Positions 8,338 through 16,567 of a stretch of 64,000 nt of DNA are shown piece after piece. Source of the stretch: Senimuribacter intestinalis (GTDB taxonomy: Bacteria; Bacillota; Clostridia; Peptostreptococcales; Anaerovoracaceae). Below the pieces are notes generated by a model that saw only the letters and a program-made list of their open reading frames with translations, did no database searches and had not been told where the DNA came from. Location: assembly GCA_943192975.1 (NCBI GenBank), contig CALPCJ010000002.1:1-64000 (forward strand), given 5' to 3'. The stretch's first letter is position 1. Each line of letters opens with the position of its first letter. The position numbers and the translations under genes were made by a program.

Positions 8338-9171
8338 ATGGAACAGGCAATCAAAGTAACTCATTTATCGAAGCGATTTAAAGATACTGCTGCCTTATCA
8401 GACGTATCCTTTGAAATCAAAAAAGGCGAGATTTTTGGTTATCTTGGACCTTCAGGGGCAGGAAAAACAACGACAATCAAGCTTCTCAGCGGACAGCTTT
8501 CTGCTGACAGCGGAGAGATTTCTCTATTTGGCACATCGCCTTTTGATTCTGAAATTCGAGATAGAATTGGTATCATGAGTGATAACAGTGGTCTTTATGA
8601 TAAGATGACTGTATATGAAAATCTGAAATTATTCGCAGATATTTATCAGGTTTCCAGAGAGAAAATCGATGACGTATTAAAGCGTATCGGTATGGAAGAC
8701 GCAGTAAAGAAGCCGGTTGAAAAACTTTCAAAGGGTATGCGTCAGCGGCTTATTTTTGCGAGAACCATTCTGCATAATCCAGAGATACTCTTTCTCGATG
8801 AACCTACAGCGAATCTTGACCCTGCAACAGCAGAAGAAGTGCGCAGTCTGGTTTTACAGATGAAAGAGCAGGGAACAACAGTATTTTTGACAACGCACAA
8901 CATGGAAGAGGCCAATGAACTCTGTGACCGCATTGCATTTCTCAATTGTGGGAAAATTATTGAGTGTGGAAGTCCATATGATCTGAAACTGAAATATGCT
9001 AAAAAACAAGTAAAAGTTACGACAGCTTCGGAAGAAGTGCTTTTACCGCTGGAAGCGGATAAACTTTCTGCATATCTTGCCGGTGCTGGTGAAATCAAGA
9101 TGATTCATTCTATCGAACCAAGCCTAAAAGAAGTATTCTTAGCGCTGACAGAAGAAGGGGGGAGAGCATAA
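8338..9171 (+). CDS. ABC transporter ATP-binding protein
   Basis: A 277-residue ABC-2 family ATPase: Walker A GPSGAGKTT near residue 39, signature LSKGMRQRL near 130, Walker B ILFLDEPT followed by the H-loop TTHNMEE. The C-terminal 60 residues form the extension seen in drug or natamycin-type exporters. ATG 8338 is chosen because GAGGTGG lies 6 nt upstream; a GTG at 8329 would sit inside that site. The stop codon overlaps the permease start (TAATG), so the two are one unit. The substrate cannot be predicted; antibiotic or bacteriocin export or self-protection is typical. Confidence 0.9.
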   Translation: MEQAIKVTHLSKRFKDTAALSDVSFEIKKGEIFGYLGPSGAGKTTTIKLLSGQLSADSGEISLFGTSPFDSEIRDRIGIMSDNSGLYDKMTVYENLKLFADIYQVSREKIDDVLKRIGMEDAVKKPVEKLSKGMRQRLIFARTILHNPEILFLDEPTANLDPATAEEVRSLVLQMKEQGTTVFLTTHNMEEANELCDRIAFLNCGKIIECGSPYDLKLKYAKKQVKVTTASEEVLLPLEADKLSAYLAGAGEIKMIHSIEPSLKEVFLALTEEGGRA

Positions 9172-9902
9172 TGGGAAAGAGAATTAGGATGCATGTACTT
9201 CGTACTTTGTTCAAAAAGGATATGAAAGGATGTTTCGGCAATCGAAGTATTCTAATCACACTGCTGCTTCCGGCTGTCTTTGCGCTGCTTTATACATATG
9301 TATTATCAGATATTACGGGACTTCCGGCTGATTATGTGCTGCTTCTTTGCAGTGTAATGGAGCTATCTATCATTCCGCTGACCGCGCTTTCCACGATGAT
9401 TGCAGAAGAAAAGGAAAAGCATACCCTGCGTTCACTGATGATGGCTAATGTATCAGGCGCAGAATTTATCTTGAGCAAGGCTCTTGTATGTTTGCTGCTG
9501 CTTATTGTAGAGGGTGTGATTCTATTTTTTGTCTGTGGCGCCGATATGGCGGGATTTGCCGGGTATCTGTTTATTATGATTCTAGCCTCCCTTGCGATTA
9601 TCTGCTTCGGTGCAGTGGTAGGCATTGCGGCAAAAGACCAAATGTCAGCTGGAACGCTGGGCTCTCCTTTGATGATGCTCATGTTAATGCCGCCGATTTT
9701 CGGGCAGTTTAGCGAACTCATTGGAAAGATTGCTAAGCTGTTTCCTACGATGTCACTTTATACAGTGTATCCGTCTGTTGCAGCAGGAGAGTCCCTTGTT
9801 CTAGCGGATAACCTCGTTGCAATTGGAGTATGTATTGTATGGATCATCGCAGGTGTCATTCTGTTTCAGAGGATTTATAAGAAAAAGGGCTTGGATGATT
9901 AA
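9171..9902 (+). CDS. ABC-2 type transporter permease
   Basis: The 243-residue protein has six predicted membrane segments (about 25-45, 58-80, 105-128, 132-155, 165-185 and 217-237) and the MIAEEKEKHTLRSLMM segment after the second segment, a hallmark of ABC-2 permeases. It starts at the A of the upstream TAA (ATG 9171) and would pair with the preceding ATPase as a homodimeric exporter core. Its short length fits the two-gene exporter class without a large extracellular domain. Confidence 0.88.
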   Translation: MGKRIRMHVLRTLFKKDMKGCFGNRSILITLLLPAVFALLYTYVLSDITGLPADYVLLLCSVMELSIIPLTALSTMIAEEKEKHTLRSLMMANVSGAEFILSKALVCLLLLIVEGVILFFVCGADMAGFAGYLFIMILASLAIICFGAVVGIAAKDQMSAGTLGSPLMMLMLMPPIFGQFSELIGKIAKLFPTMSLYTVYPSVAAGESLVLADNLVAIGVCIVWIIAGVILFQRIYKKKGLDD

Positions 9903-9935
9903 TCGTTCAATTTTGAGTAGTGAGGATTATTTGCC

Positions 9936-10919
9936 ATGGCAAAACGATTTATCATTATACTTTGCATTTTTCTTGCACTTCCTATAGAAACTTTCAGCGC
10001 CAGCAGCGATATCGTCAGTACCAGCGATAGCAAATATACCTACAGTGATTTTATAGAGGATCTGAATGCGCTGACCGATAAATATCCGGACAGACTCTCT
10101 AAAACTTATCTGGGTAAAACGGCTGATCGCAGAAGTTTGTACTGTGTCGTTCTTGGGAATCCCAAAGCAGAGAAACAGATTTTTGTGACCGCCGGTATCC
10201 ACGGCAGGGAGTACATTAACAGCCAGCTGGTTATGGGTATGATTGAGTATTATTGTAGAAACTACAAATCAGGTCTTTATTGCGGCGTTTCTTACGAGGA
10301 ACTTTTTGATTCAGTCAGTATCATCATCGTCCCTATGGCAAATCCTGACGGTATTGCAATCAGTGCCCTTGGACCTGACGCTATCAGAAATGCAACTCTT
10401 CGAAAAAAGATCAAGAAAATGCCGAGAACCGGAGCTTATTCCAACTGGCAGGCCAATGCAAGAGGGGTTGATTTAAATAGAAATTACAAGATGTACAGTA
10501 CGTATCCAAGTACAAAGACTTATGCCAGTCAGTATTATCCGGGACCAAAGCGTTTTTCTGAGAATGAAACCCAGAGTATTTTAGCAGCTTTAGAAGACTG
10601 CTCCAATGTACAGGCTGTCATCAACTACCATAGTATGGGAGGGGTGATTTACTGGGGCTATCACAACAAAAGCTATAAGAAAAGGTGCTGGAGCTTTGTA
10701 AAACTGTTTCGCGTCATGACCGGCTACAGCACCATTGATGAAAGCTACACTAAGGCGACATACGGGGATTTTGAGCATTACATCATGCATGAGTATAAAA
10801 TTCCTTATGTATGTATCGAAAATGGAATCAGCGGCGTACCCGTTCCAAACAGAGAGTTTTCCTCAATATTTAAAAAGAATAAATTGGGCTTTGCTAAAGC
10901 TGCGTATCAGTACAGGTAG
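9936..10919 (+). CDS. Secreted M14 family zinc carboxypeptidase
   Basis: The 327-residue protein begins with a signal peptide (about residues 1-21, MAKRF then a hydrophobic run). The mature part is an M14 metallopeptidase: zinc ligands in GIHGREYIN (HxxE near residue 89) and NYHSMG (near 230), substrate-binding NPDG and ARGVDLNRNY, and a catalytic glutamate in CIENGIS near residue 303. Clostridial members of this gamma-D-glutamyl-diaminopimelate type trim peptidoglycan peptides; that substrate is inferred. TGAGGA lies about 8 nt before ATG 9936. The next gene encodes another cell-wall peptidase. Confidence 0.88.
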   Translation: MAKRFIIILCIFLALPIETFSASSDIVSTSDSKYTYSDFIEDLNALTDKYPDRLSKTYLGKTADRRSLYCVVLGNPKAEKQIFVTAGIHGREYINSQLVMGMIEYYCRNYKSGLYCGVSYEELFDSVSIIIVPMANPDGIAISALGPDAIRNATLRKKIKKMPRTGAYSNWQANARGVDLNRNYKMYSTYPSTKTYASQYYPGPKRFSENETQSILAALEDCSNVQAVINYHSMGGVIYWGYHNKSYKKRCWSFVKLFRVMTGYSTIDESYTKATYGDFEHYIMHEYKIPYVCIENGISGVPVPNREFSSIFKKNKLGFAKAAYQYR

Positions 10920-10933
10920 TAGGCAGACCTTTG

Positions 10934-10975
10934 AAAAGACTGTTTTTACTTGAAAGTAGAGGCAGTCTTTTGTGT
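10934..10975 (+). terminator. Intrinsic terminator after M14 peptidase gene
   Basis: AAAAGACTG (10934-10942) pairs with CAGTCTTTT (10963-10971), with an inner ACTT/AAGT stem and a T-rich tail. Confidence 0.75.
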
Positions 10976-11041
10976 ATTTATTTTTCGTAATTTTTTTATT
11001 GTAAACTAATAGGGTTTGGTAGTAATTAGGAGGATTTAGCT

Positions 11042-12007
11042 ATGAAACGAACTACAAAACTTTTACTCATTTGTCTGCCGCTTCTCATGCTGTACAGCTG
11101 TAAAAATACAGAACCTGCGGCAACAATCGCTGCGCCGTCTGTCAGTGTGCAAAGCTTTCCGGGATCAGGAAAAATGCTGATTTCGTGGAAGCCTGTTGAA
11201 ACCATAGAAAATGTAGACGGTTACGGTGTTTTTCGTGCAGACAGCAAAGACAGTGAGTTTCAATGTTTGTACGAAACTGATAAAGTCGAAAATACAGCCT
11301 TTTATAACTACCTTGATACCGATAGAAAAGTAGGACAAACTTATTTTTACAAGGTAAAGAGTTATCATTTAGATGGTGAAAACAGGGTATACAGCGATAC
11401 CGAAAGTTCGATTATTTCTGTGAAAGCAGAACCCTCAATTGCTAAAGACCCAGAAAATCCGCTAATGCTGGTAAATAAATCCTGCTGGCTTTCTGAGACC
11501 TATGTACCGGCAAATCTGGTTTCGGTCAGTGAATTTGCTGTGAAAGCCATCGATGCAAAGAAAATTGTTCGAGATGCCTATGAAAAACTGTATCATGACG
11601 CAGAAAAAGCCGGTTTTGATATCAAAATCGTATCTGCGTATAGAGATTACGCACTACAGGAATATCTGTTTGCTTATTGGTGTGAAGTCGATGGGGAAGA
11701 ACTGGCTCTAAGACTCAGCGCAAAGCCTGGAAGAAGTGAACATCAGACCGGCTATGCACTGGACGTATCCTGTGAATCTTCCGGTTGGGATCTTCTTGAA
11801 AGCTTTGGAAGCACACCTGAAGGAATATGGCTTGCTGAAAACTGTCACAAGTACGGTTTCATTATTCGCTACGAAAAAGATACAGAAGATATTACTGGCT
11901 ATGCTTATGAACCATGGCATTTAAGATATGTCGGTGAAAAAACTGCAGGAGAAATCAAGTCCCAAGGCATTACCTTAGAAGAATATCTGGGAGCTGGTAT
12001 AAGATAA
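11042..12007 (+). CDS. VanY-type D-alanyl-D-alanine carboxypeptidase lipoprotein
   Basis: The 321-residue protein has a lipoprotein signal with a cysteine at residue 20 (LMLYSC), a fibronectin type III-like beta domain (about 30-130) and a C-terminal VanY/peptidase M15 domain. The zinc motif SEHQTGYALDV and the closing EPWHLRYVG are both intact. Such enzymes remove the terminal D-alanine of peptidoglycan stem peptides outside the membrane. A strong binding site (GGAGGA) precedes ATG 11042. The N-terminal Fn3-like module is an uncommon addition and may anchor or position the enzyme in the wall. Confidence 0.88.
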   Translation: MKRTTKLLLICLPLLMLYSCKNTEPAATIAAPSVSVQSFPGSGKMLISWKPVETIENVDGYGVFRADSKDSEFQCLYETDKVENTAFYNYLDTDRKVGQTYFYKVKSYHLDGENRVYSDTESSIISVKAEPSIAKDPENPLMLVNKSCWLSETYVPANLVSVSEFAVKAIDAKKIVRDAYEKLYHDAEKAGFDIKIVSAYRDYALQEYLFAYWCEVDGEELALRLSAKPGRSEHQTGYALDVSCESSGWDLLESFGSTPEGIWLAENCHKYGFIIRYEKDTEDITGYAYEPWHLRYVGEKTAGEIKSQGITLEEYLGAGIR

Positions 12008-12028
12008 AAGGTGATTGGTCGTAAGTGT

Positions 12029-12066
12029 AATAACTATTCCTAAAATCATAATTTTGAGAATAGTTA
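12029..12066 (+). terminator. Long AT-rich hairpin after vanY-type gene
   Basis: ATAACTATTC (12029-12038) pairs with GAATAGTTAT (12057-12066), and an inner AAAAT/ATTTT stem extends it. There is no good T-run after it, so termination is plausible but not certain. From here to 12280 I see no gene and no other structure. Confidence 0.5.
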
Positions 12067-12281
12067 TGGAAGGTTTATGAACACTTTGCCAAAACCATAT
12101 CAAAATCCACCTCAAGTTATTAACTCAACATCAGTAAAATCTGTTCTCCAATCATCAATAATTTTATTTTTTTATTTCATCTTATCTTGTTTCATAAAAC
12201 TTAATTCTAAATAAACCTTCATAGTTTCTGCGTTGCGTTTACATCTACTCACGTAATCACTTATGTTTTTTCTTAGACAAA

Positions 12282-12420
12282 AAACTCAGGACTTATGTGT
12301 AAAGGCACATATAGTCCTGAGTTTCGGAATGTCTTCTACTTAAAAGGAATTGGCGCAGCAGACATTCCTTTATGGGATAAAATTTCTGAGGCTCTAATTT
12401 GCGTTTTAAGCGATTTTATC
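12282..12420 (-). ncRNA. Three-hairpin array ending in a terminator; possible small RNA or yneA 3' region
   Basis: Reading the minus strand there are three consecutive stems: 12420-12413 with 12383-12376 (8 bp), 12368-12360 with 12334-12326 (9 bp), and a very strong stem 12323-12282 of about 18 bp followed by TTTTTT. The last is a textbook intrinsic terminator. A separate weaker hairpin at 12475-12446 lies nearer the yneA stop, so the array may be an independent transcript. I do not recognise an RNA family. Confidence 0.45.
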
Positions 12421-12504
12421 GTGTGTAATCGATATCTTGGTCGACGAAAAAACTCGCTCAAAATGGTGTTTTTTCTAAATATGTCTAAATTCATAAAAGC
12501 AAGT

Positions 12505-12807
12505 TTATTGATATACCGGGACGACGATTTTCTGGCCGGCTGTTAGTTCATCTGCGGTGATTTCGTTAATGTCACAGATATCCTCAACGATTCGGCGTGC
12601 GTCTGAACTGGTCGGTCCATATTCTGTGGCGATATCCCAGATGGTGTCGCCGGCTTCAATCTCAACTACGTTATATAAATCCTTGGAGGAACTGTTTGCT
12701 GTATTGAAACCCAGTAATGTTCCTGCAATAGTAACAAGACAAAGAATTAAAACTGTCATAAAAAATGTAAATCTGAATTTGGAAGCTACTCTATATTTCT
12801 TGGTCAT
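12505..12807 (-). CDS. yneA: YneA-like LysM protein, SOS division inhibitor
   Basis: The 100-residue protein has a basic N-terminus, one membrane segment (about 13-36), and a single LysM domain (about 47-97) beginning VVEIEAGDTIWDIA. This is the architecture of B. subtilis YneA, which delays cell division during the SOS response. A GAGGTG ribosome binding site sits just before ATG 12807. The promoter region has LexA boxes in and around the -35/-10 elements, supporting the assignment. Unlike B. subtilis, lexA is not the divergent neighbour. Confidence 0.85.
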   Translation of the reverse strand: MTKKYRVASKFRFTFFMTVLILCLVTIAGTLLGFNTANSSSKDLYNVVEIEAGDTIWDIATEYGPTSSDARRIVEDICDINEITADELTAGQKIVVPVYQ

Positions 12808-12823
12808 GTGTTCTCACCTCTCT

Positions 12824-12895
12824 AAACATTTGTTCGTTTTCTATATATTATCAGAATAAATGTTCTTTGTCAAGAGAAAAATAAACAAATGTTCG
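12824..12895 (-). promoter_or_regulatory. LexA-controlled sigma-A promoter of yneA
   Basis: On the minus strand TTGACA (12873-12868) and TAATAT (12850-12845) are 17 bp apart. Three LexA-type boxes flank or overlap it: CGAACATTTGTTT (12895-12883), GAACATTTATTC within the spacer (12865-12854, one change from GAAC-N4-GTTC), and CGAACAAATGTTT at the transcription start (12836-12824). This matches the Firmicute SOS box GAAC-N4-GTTY. Confidence 0.88.
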
Positions 12896-12908
12896 AAAAT
12901 GGTATAAC

Positions 12909-12942
12909 AAAAAACGTTCGCTCTGAAAACAGGCTGCGAACG
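12909..12942 (-). terminator. Intrinsic terminator after flavoprotein gene
   Basis: Minus-strand stem CGTTCGC (12942-12936) with GCGAACG (12921-12915) is followed by TTTTTTG. Confidence 0.88.
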
Positions 12943-12961
12943 CTTGATTTTCCCTATGAAA

Positions 12962-13498
12962 TTATAAGGACTTTCCAAGAATATAAGCTTTTTCAGGATA
13001 GTCGGTCTGCTCGATATCCCCTTTCTCTGCACAGGCTATAGCATAAATTTGCCCTTTATCCTCCCACTTCAGATAGTGTATTGCCTCTTCGTAAACAGCC
13101 TGAATTCCTCTCGCCGTGCGAACATCTGTGTCTGCTGCAGTAACCAGCAGTGCAGATGATTTTTGAGCACCGCAGAGCATTTTATCGATACTGTAGAAGC
13201 GATCGATGACAGCTTTTATCTGAGAGGTAAACCCGGAATAATATACCGGCGATATGAAGACCACCATATCCGCAGAAAGCAGAGCCGGAATCAGCTCCTG
13301 CATATCATCCTCAAATACACAGACTGCGTCTCCTTGTCCACAGGCGTTACAGGCAATACAGCCATTCACTTCTTTCTGTGCAGCGTCAAAGCGATAAATG
13401 CTGTGGCCGGCTTCTTCTGCGCCCTTTATAAATGAATCTGCAAGAACAAAAGATGTTCCATTTTCATGAGGGCTTCCAGTTAAGACTACAATTTTCAT
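12962..13498 (-). CDS. NADPH-dependent FMN reductase family protein, possible iron-sulfur flavoprotein
   Basis: The 178-residue protein has a flavodoxin-like fold: FMN phosphate loop TGSPHENGTS at residues 6-15, and the SPVYYSGFTSQIKAVIDRF segment. Between them is a cysteine cluster C-x2-C-x2-C-x6-C (about residues 47-60), the compact arrangement seen in iron-sulfur flavoproteins of anaerobes. A redox or oxidative-stress role is inferred. ATG 13498 is preferred because GGAGG lies 5 nt upstream; the ATG at 13510 overlaps that site. The TVP38 gene ends 13 nt upstream. Confidence 0.8.
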   Translation of the reverse strand: MKIVVLTGSPHENGTSFVLADSFIKGAEEAGHSIYRFDAAQKEVNGCIACNACGQGDAVCVFEDDMQELIPALLSADMVVFISPVYYSGFTSQIKAVIDRFYSIDKMLCGAQKSSALLVTAADTDVRTARGIQAVYEEAIHYLKWEDKGQIYAIACAEKGDIEQTDYPEKAYILGKSL

Positions 13499-13510
13499 TA
13501 AAACCTCCAT

Positions 13511-14284
13511 TTATTTAGTAACTTTATCATAAAATTTATCAAGATATTGATTGATTTTATCTCTGTAAATGACGCAGAGAACAAATGCGATGACAGCAAA
13601 GGCGCCGATTACAGCCATTCCAATATAATGCTGTTTAAAATAGAATGCGCCAATCAAAAGGCTTCCTCCCATGCCGAAGACTCTTCCTGCCATAGAAAAT
13701 GCCATAAATGCCTTAAATTTCATCTCGGAAACACCAGCAGCGTAGCTGACTACATCTTTCGGCAGCCCTGGAATCAGGTATAAAAGAAAGACTATGATAT
13801 ATGCCCTTTTGCTGTTCAGCCTGTCTATAAAATGGTTGATTCGTTCTTCGCCAAAGAACAGATGTACTGCGTCCTTTCCCAGAAGTCTCGCCAAATAGAA
13901 GGAAATCAGTGTGCCGAGAAAAGCACCTATCATGGAAAAAATCAGCCCTGGGATAAATCCGTACAAATATCCGGCGGCAAACTGAAATGCCTGTCCTGGA
14001 ATCACGCTGATGACGATTTGCACCACCTGAATACCAATGTAGATGAAGATACTTTCAAATTTATATCTCTCCAAATAAGCAAGCACATCGTTAAAAGAAC
14101 GGAACTGCTCGATAAAATCCCTCTGGCAAAAGATAATGTATAAAGGGATGCCGATTACAATGCCAGAAAGCACCGCCAGCTTTAAAATAGAAAGGATCAG
14201 CTTAGTTTTCTTCGCCTTTTTGATATTCTCCTTTACATCATCTTTTGTTTTATGCGCATTTTCTTTCCATGTTTCTTTGTCCAT
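13511..14284 (-). CDS. TVP38/TMEM64 (VTT domain) membrane protein
   Basis: The 257-residue protein starts with a highly charged 28-residue cytosolic tail and then has about six hydrophobic segments. The VTT/SNARE-associated domain is marked by PGQAFQFAAGYLYGFIPG, GTLISFYLARLLGKDAV, PGLPKDVVSYAAG and GRVFGMGGS. Relatives of the DedA/TVP38 group are linked to lipid scrambling and membrane homeostasis, but no substrate can be named. GAGGA precedes ATG 14284; 18 nt separate it from the PLP enzyme gene upstream. Confidence 0.85.
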   Translation of the reverse strand: MDKETWKENAHKTKDDVKENIKKAKKTKLILSILKLAVLSGIVIGIPLYIIFCQRDFIEQFRSFNDVLAYLERYKFESIFIYIGIQVVQIVISVIPGQAFQFAAGYLYGFIPGLIFSMIGAFLGTLISFYLARLLGKDAVHLFFGEERINHFIDRLNSKRAYIIVFLLYLIPGLPKDVVSYAAGVSEMKFKAFMAFSMAGRVFGMGGSLLIGAFYFKQHYIGMAVIGAFAVIAFVLCVIYRDKINQYLDKFYDKVTK

Positions 14285-14302
14285 AAATTCCTCAAATCCC
14301 TT

Positions 14303-15592
14303 TTAAATATCTAATAACCCTTTTTTGTAAAGCTGCTGAATTGACTTAATCACGCCAAATTTTGAGTGCTCGTAGGTAAGTCCCCCTTGGAAATACACGA
14401 TGTATGGCTCACGAATCGGCGCATCGGCGCTGAGCTCAATGGAAGAACCCTGAACAAAAGCGCCCGCGGCCATAACCACATCAGATTCATAACCCGGCAT
14501 AGCCCAAGGCACAGGTGTTACGTGAGCGTCAATAGGTGCAGCCGCCTGAATTCCTTCGCAGAATGCAACTACAGCCTCTGGCGAACCCAGTTTCACAGAC
14601 TGAATAATATCGCTGCGACTGTCGGAAACGCCTGGCCTGATTTCAAAACCCAGCATTTCATAAGCCTTTGCGCAGAGCATTGCACCTTTCACTGCCCCGT
14701 TTACAACCTTTGGTGCCATAAACAGTCCCTGCAAAATAGCGCGGGTCTGTCCGAAGGTAAGACCGCATTCTGCACCGATTCCCGGACAGGTCATGCGGTA
14801 AGAAATCTTGTCAATCAAATCTCTGCGTCCGCAGACATACCCGCCGGTCAAGGCAAGTCCGCCACCCGGATTCTTGATAAGAGAACCCGCTATCACGTCA
14901 ATTCCAACGTTTGTAGGCTCTTTCACATCGAGAAACTCGCCGTAGCAGTTGTCCGCCATACAGACGATATCCGAATTGATGCCATGAACAAAATCAGCAA
15001 CTTCTGCAATTTGGTTTACAGTAATTGAATTACGCCAACTATATCCGGTAGCTCGCTGAATGGAAACCATTTTGGTTTTATCTGAAATGGTTTTACCAAG
15101 GGTCTCAAGATCAATGGAACCGTCCGGCAGCAAGTCTACCTGTTTATAGGTTACGCCATATTCTTTGAGAGAACCCATGCCTTCACCGCGAATACCGATG
15201 ACTTCTTCCAGGGTGTCGTAAGGACCACCACTGCAGTAAATCAGCTCATCGCCGGGACGAAGGATGCCCATTAGCGTAATCGCTAGAGCGTGAGTACCGT
15301 TTACGATGGTCGGACGAACCAAAGCAGCTTCTGTTCCAAAAATCTCTGCATAGACCTTTTCAACTGCCTCTCTTCCTGGATCATCGTAGCCGTATCCTGT
15401 ATTCCAAGCAAAGTGCATATCCGCAATTCTGTGATTTTGCAGCGCCGACAGTACTTTATACTGGTTATATGCCATGATATCATCAAGGGTCTGGTAGGAG
15501 TCAGCAATCTCCTCCTCTGCCCTGTTTACAAGATTAAGAACCCTTGGGCTGATACCAAATTTTTCGATAAGTAGTTTGTCTGTGTAATTCAT
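14303..15592 (-). CDS. Methionine gamma-lyase family PLP enzyme (YnbB-like)
   Basis: The 429-residue protein is a fold-type I PLP enzyme of the Met_gamma_lyase family, often labelled aluminium resistance protein. The presumed PLP lysine lies in GSLIKNPGGG (about residue 235), with ADNCYGEF holding the acidic cofactor contact. B. subtilis ynbB lies close to miaA and hfq, as miaA does here at 18 kb, which supports orthology. The true substrate is not established; sulfur amino acid cleavage is inferred. A GGAG site precedes ATG 15592. Confidence 0.85.
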   Translation of the reverse strand: MNYTDKLLIEKFGISPRVLNLVNRAEEEIADSYQTLDDIMAYNQYKVLSALQNHRIADMHFAWNTGYGYDDPGREAVEKVYAEIFGTEAALVRPTIVNGTHALAITLMGILRPGDELIYCSGGPYDTLEEVIGIRGEGMGSLKEYGVTYKQVDLLPDGSIDLETLGKTISDKTKMVSIQRATGYSWRNSITVNQIAEVADFVHGINSDIVCMADNCYGEFLDVKEPTNVGIDVIAGSLIKNPGGGLALTGGYVCGRRDLIDKISYRMTCPGIGAECGLTFGQTRAILQGLFMAPKVVNGAVKGAMLCAKAYEMLGFEIRPGVSDSRSDIIQSVKLGSPEAVVAFCEGIQAAAPIDAHVTPVPWAMPGYESDVVMAAGAFVQGSSIELSADAPIREPYIVYFQGGLTYEHSKFGVIKSIQQLYKKGLLDI

Positions 15593-15676
15593 CTGTATTC
15601 TCCATTTATATTACAATTAAAATTATAAGCCTCTTTTCAGGTTTGTAAATCCCCCTGCATCATTCTTCACAAAACC

Positions 15677-16567
15677 TTAAGATTTTCGTTGCATTTGTGA
15701 AAGAATGATGGCGCAGAAAATCAGTCCGCAACCGAGATATTCTCTGAAAGCCAGCTTTTCCTGAAAGAAAATCATGCCCGCAATCATGGTAAAGACGGTC
15801 TCGCTGGAAAGGAGCAGCGACGCCTTTGCAGGCTCCATATAGCGCTGACCGATGACCTGAAAGGTGTAACCCAGCCCGCAGGAGCAAATGCCACCGTAAA
15901 GAAGCGGAACTATAGCCGCCTGCACGTCAGCAAGACTTGTATCTTCAAAAAGAAGAGATATTACGCTACATACAATTCCAGTCACAATAAACTGACAAGA
16001 GGAAAACTTGACAGGATCTAATTGCTGCACAAAGTGATCCACCATATAAAAGTAAACAGTATAAAACACGGCTGCAAACAACATCATCATATCACCGCGA
16101 TTAAAAGCGGCACTGCCGCCGTAAAGGCACATGAAATAAAAACCTGTCATTGCAACCACTACTGCAATCCATACTGTCTTTTCTATTTTTCTCCCCAGAA
16201 AAACACCGGCAAGGGGTACTAAAATAATATACAGCGCCGTAATAAAACCTGCTTTTCCAATAGTTGTAAACGGAAGCCCCAGCTGCTGTGCAATCGTAAA
16301 AGTCATCAGATTGAGGCCGCACACAATGCTGCCGATTACAAGGGTTTTCGGATTGCGTTCCACTTCCCTTTGCGCCGGATTTTTTCTTTTGTCCACAAAT
16401 AGCCAGAGTGGAATCAGAGATATGCCGCCTAAGAGACAGCGATAACCGGTAAAGGAAAAGGGCTGCAGATTTTCCGTACCTGCTTTTAGGGCAACCATGG
16501 CAAAGCCCCAGATGAAAGCAGCCACAAGAAGGAAAACTGCGCCTTTTAAAGTATTCTTATCTGTCAC
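15677..16567 (-). CDS. EamA/DMT family transporter
   Basis: About 296 residues with ten predicted membrane segments arranged as two EamA repeats; the second repeat ends with the GLIFCAIILSQ segment. DMT exporters move amino acids, nucleobases or other small metabolites outward, and the substrate here is unknown. I chose GTG 16567: AAAGGAGAGG lies 8 nt upstream and the GTGA overlaps the recombinase stop codon by 4 nt. An ATG at 16591 would add eight residues and bury the binding site. Coupling to the recombinase gene is therefore likely. Confidence 0.82.
   Translation of the reverse strand: MTDKNTLKGAVFLLVAAFIWGFAMVALKAGTENLQPFSFTGYRCLLGGISLIPLWLFVDKRKNPAQREVERNPKTLVIGSIVCGLNLMTFTIAQQLGLPFTTIGKAGFITALYIILVPLAGVFLGRKIEKTVWIAVVVAMTGFYFMCLYGGSAAFNRGDMMMLFAAVFYTVYFYMVDHFVQQLDPVKFSSCQFIVTGIVCSVISLLFEDTSLADVQAAIVPLLYGGICSCGLGYTFQVIGQRYMEPAKASLLLSSETVFTMIAGMIFFQEKLAFREYLGCGLIFCAIILSQMQRKS

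Noticed and set aside
12295..12546. Plus-strand 83-residue frame
   Set aside because: It runs through the hairpin cluster and into the yneA 3' end; it has no ribosome binding site or recognisable domain.
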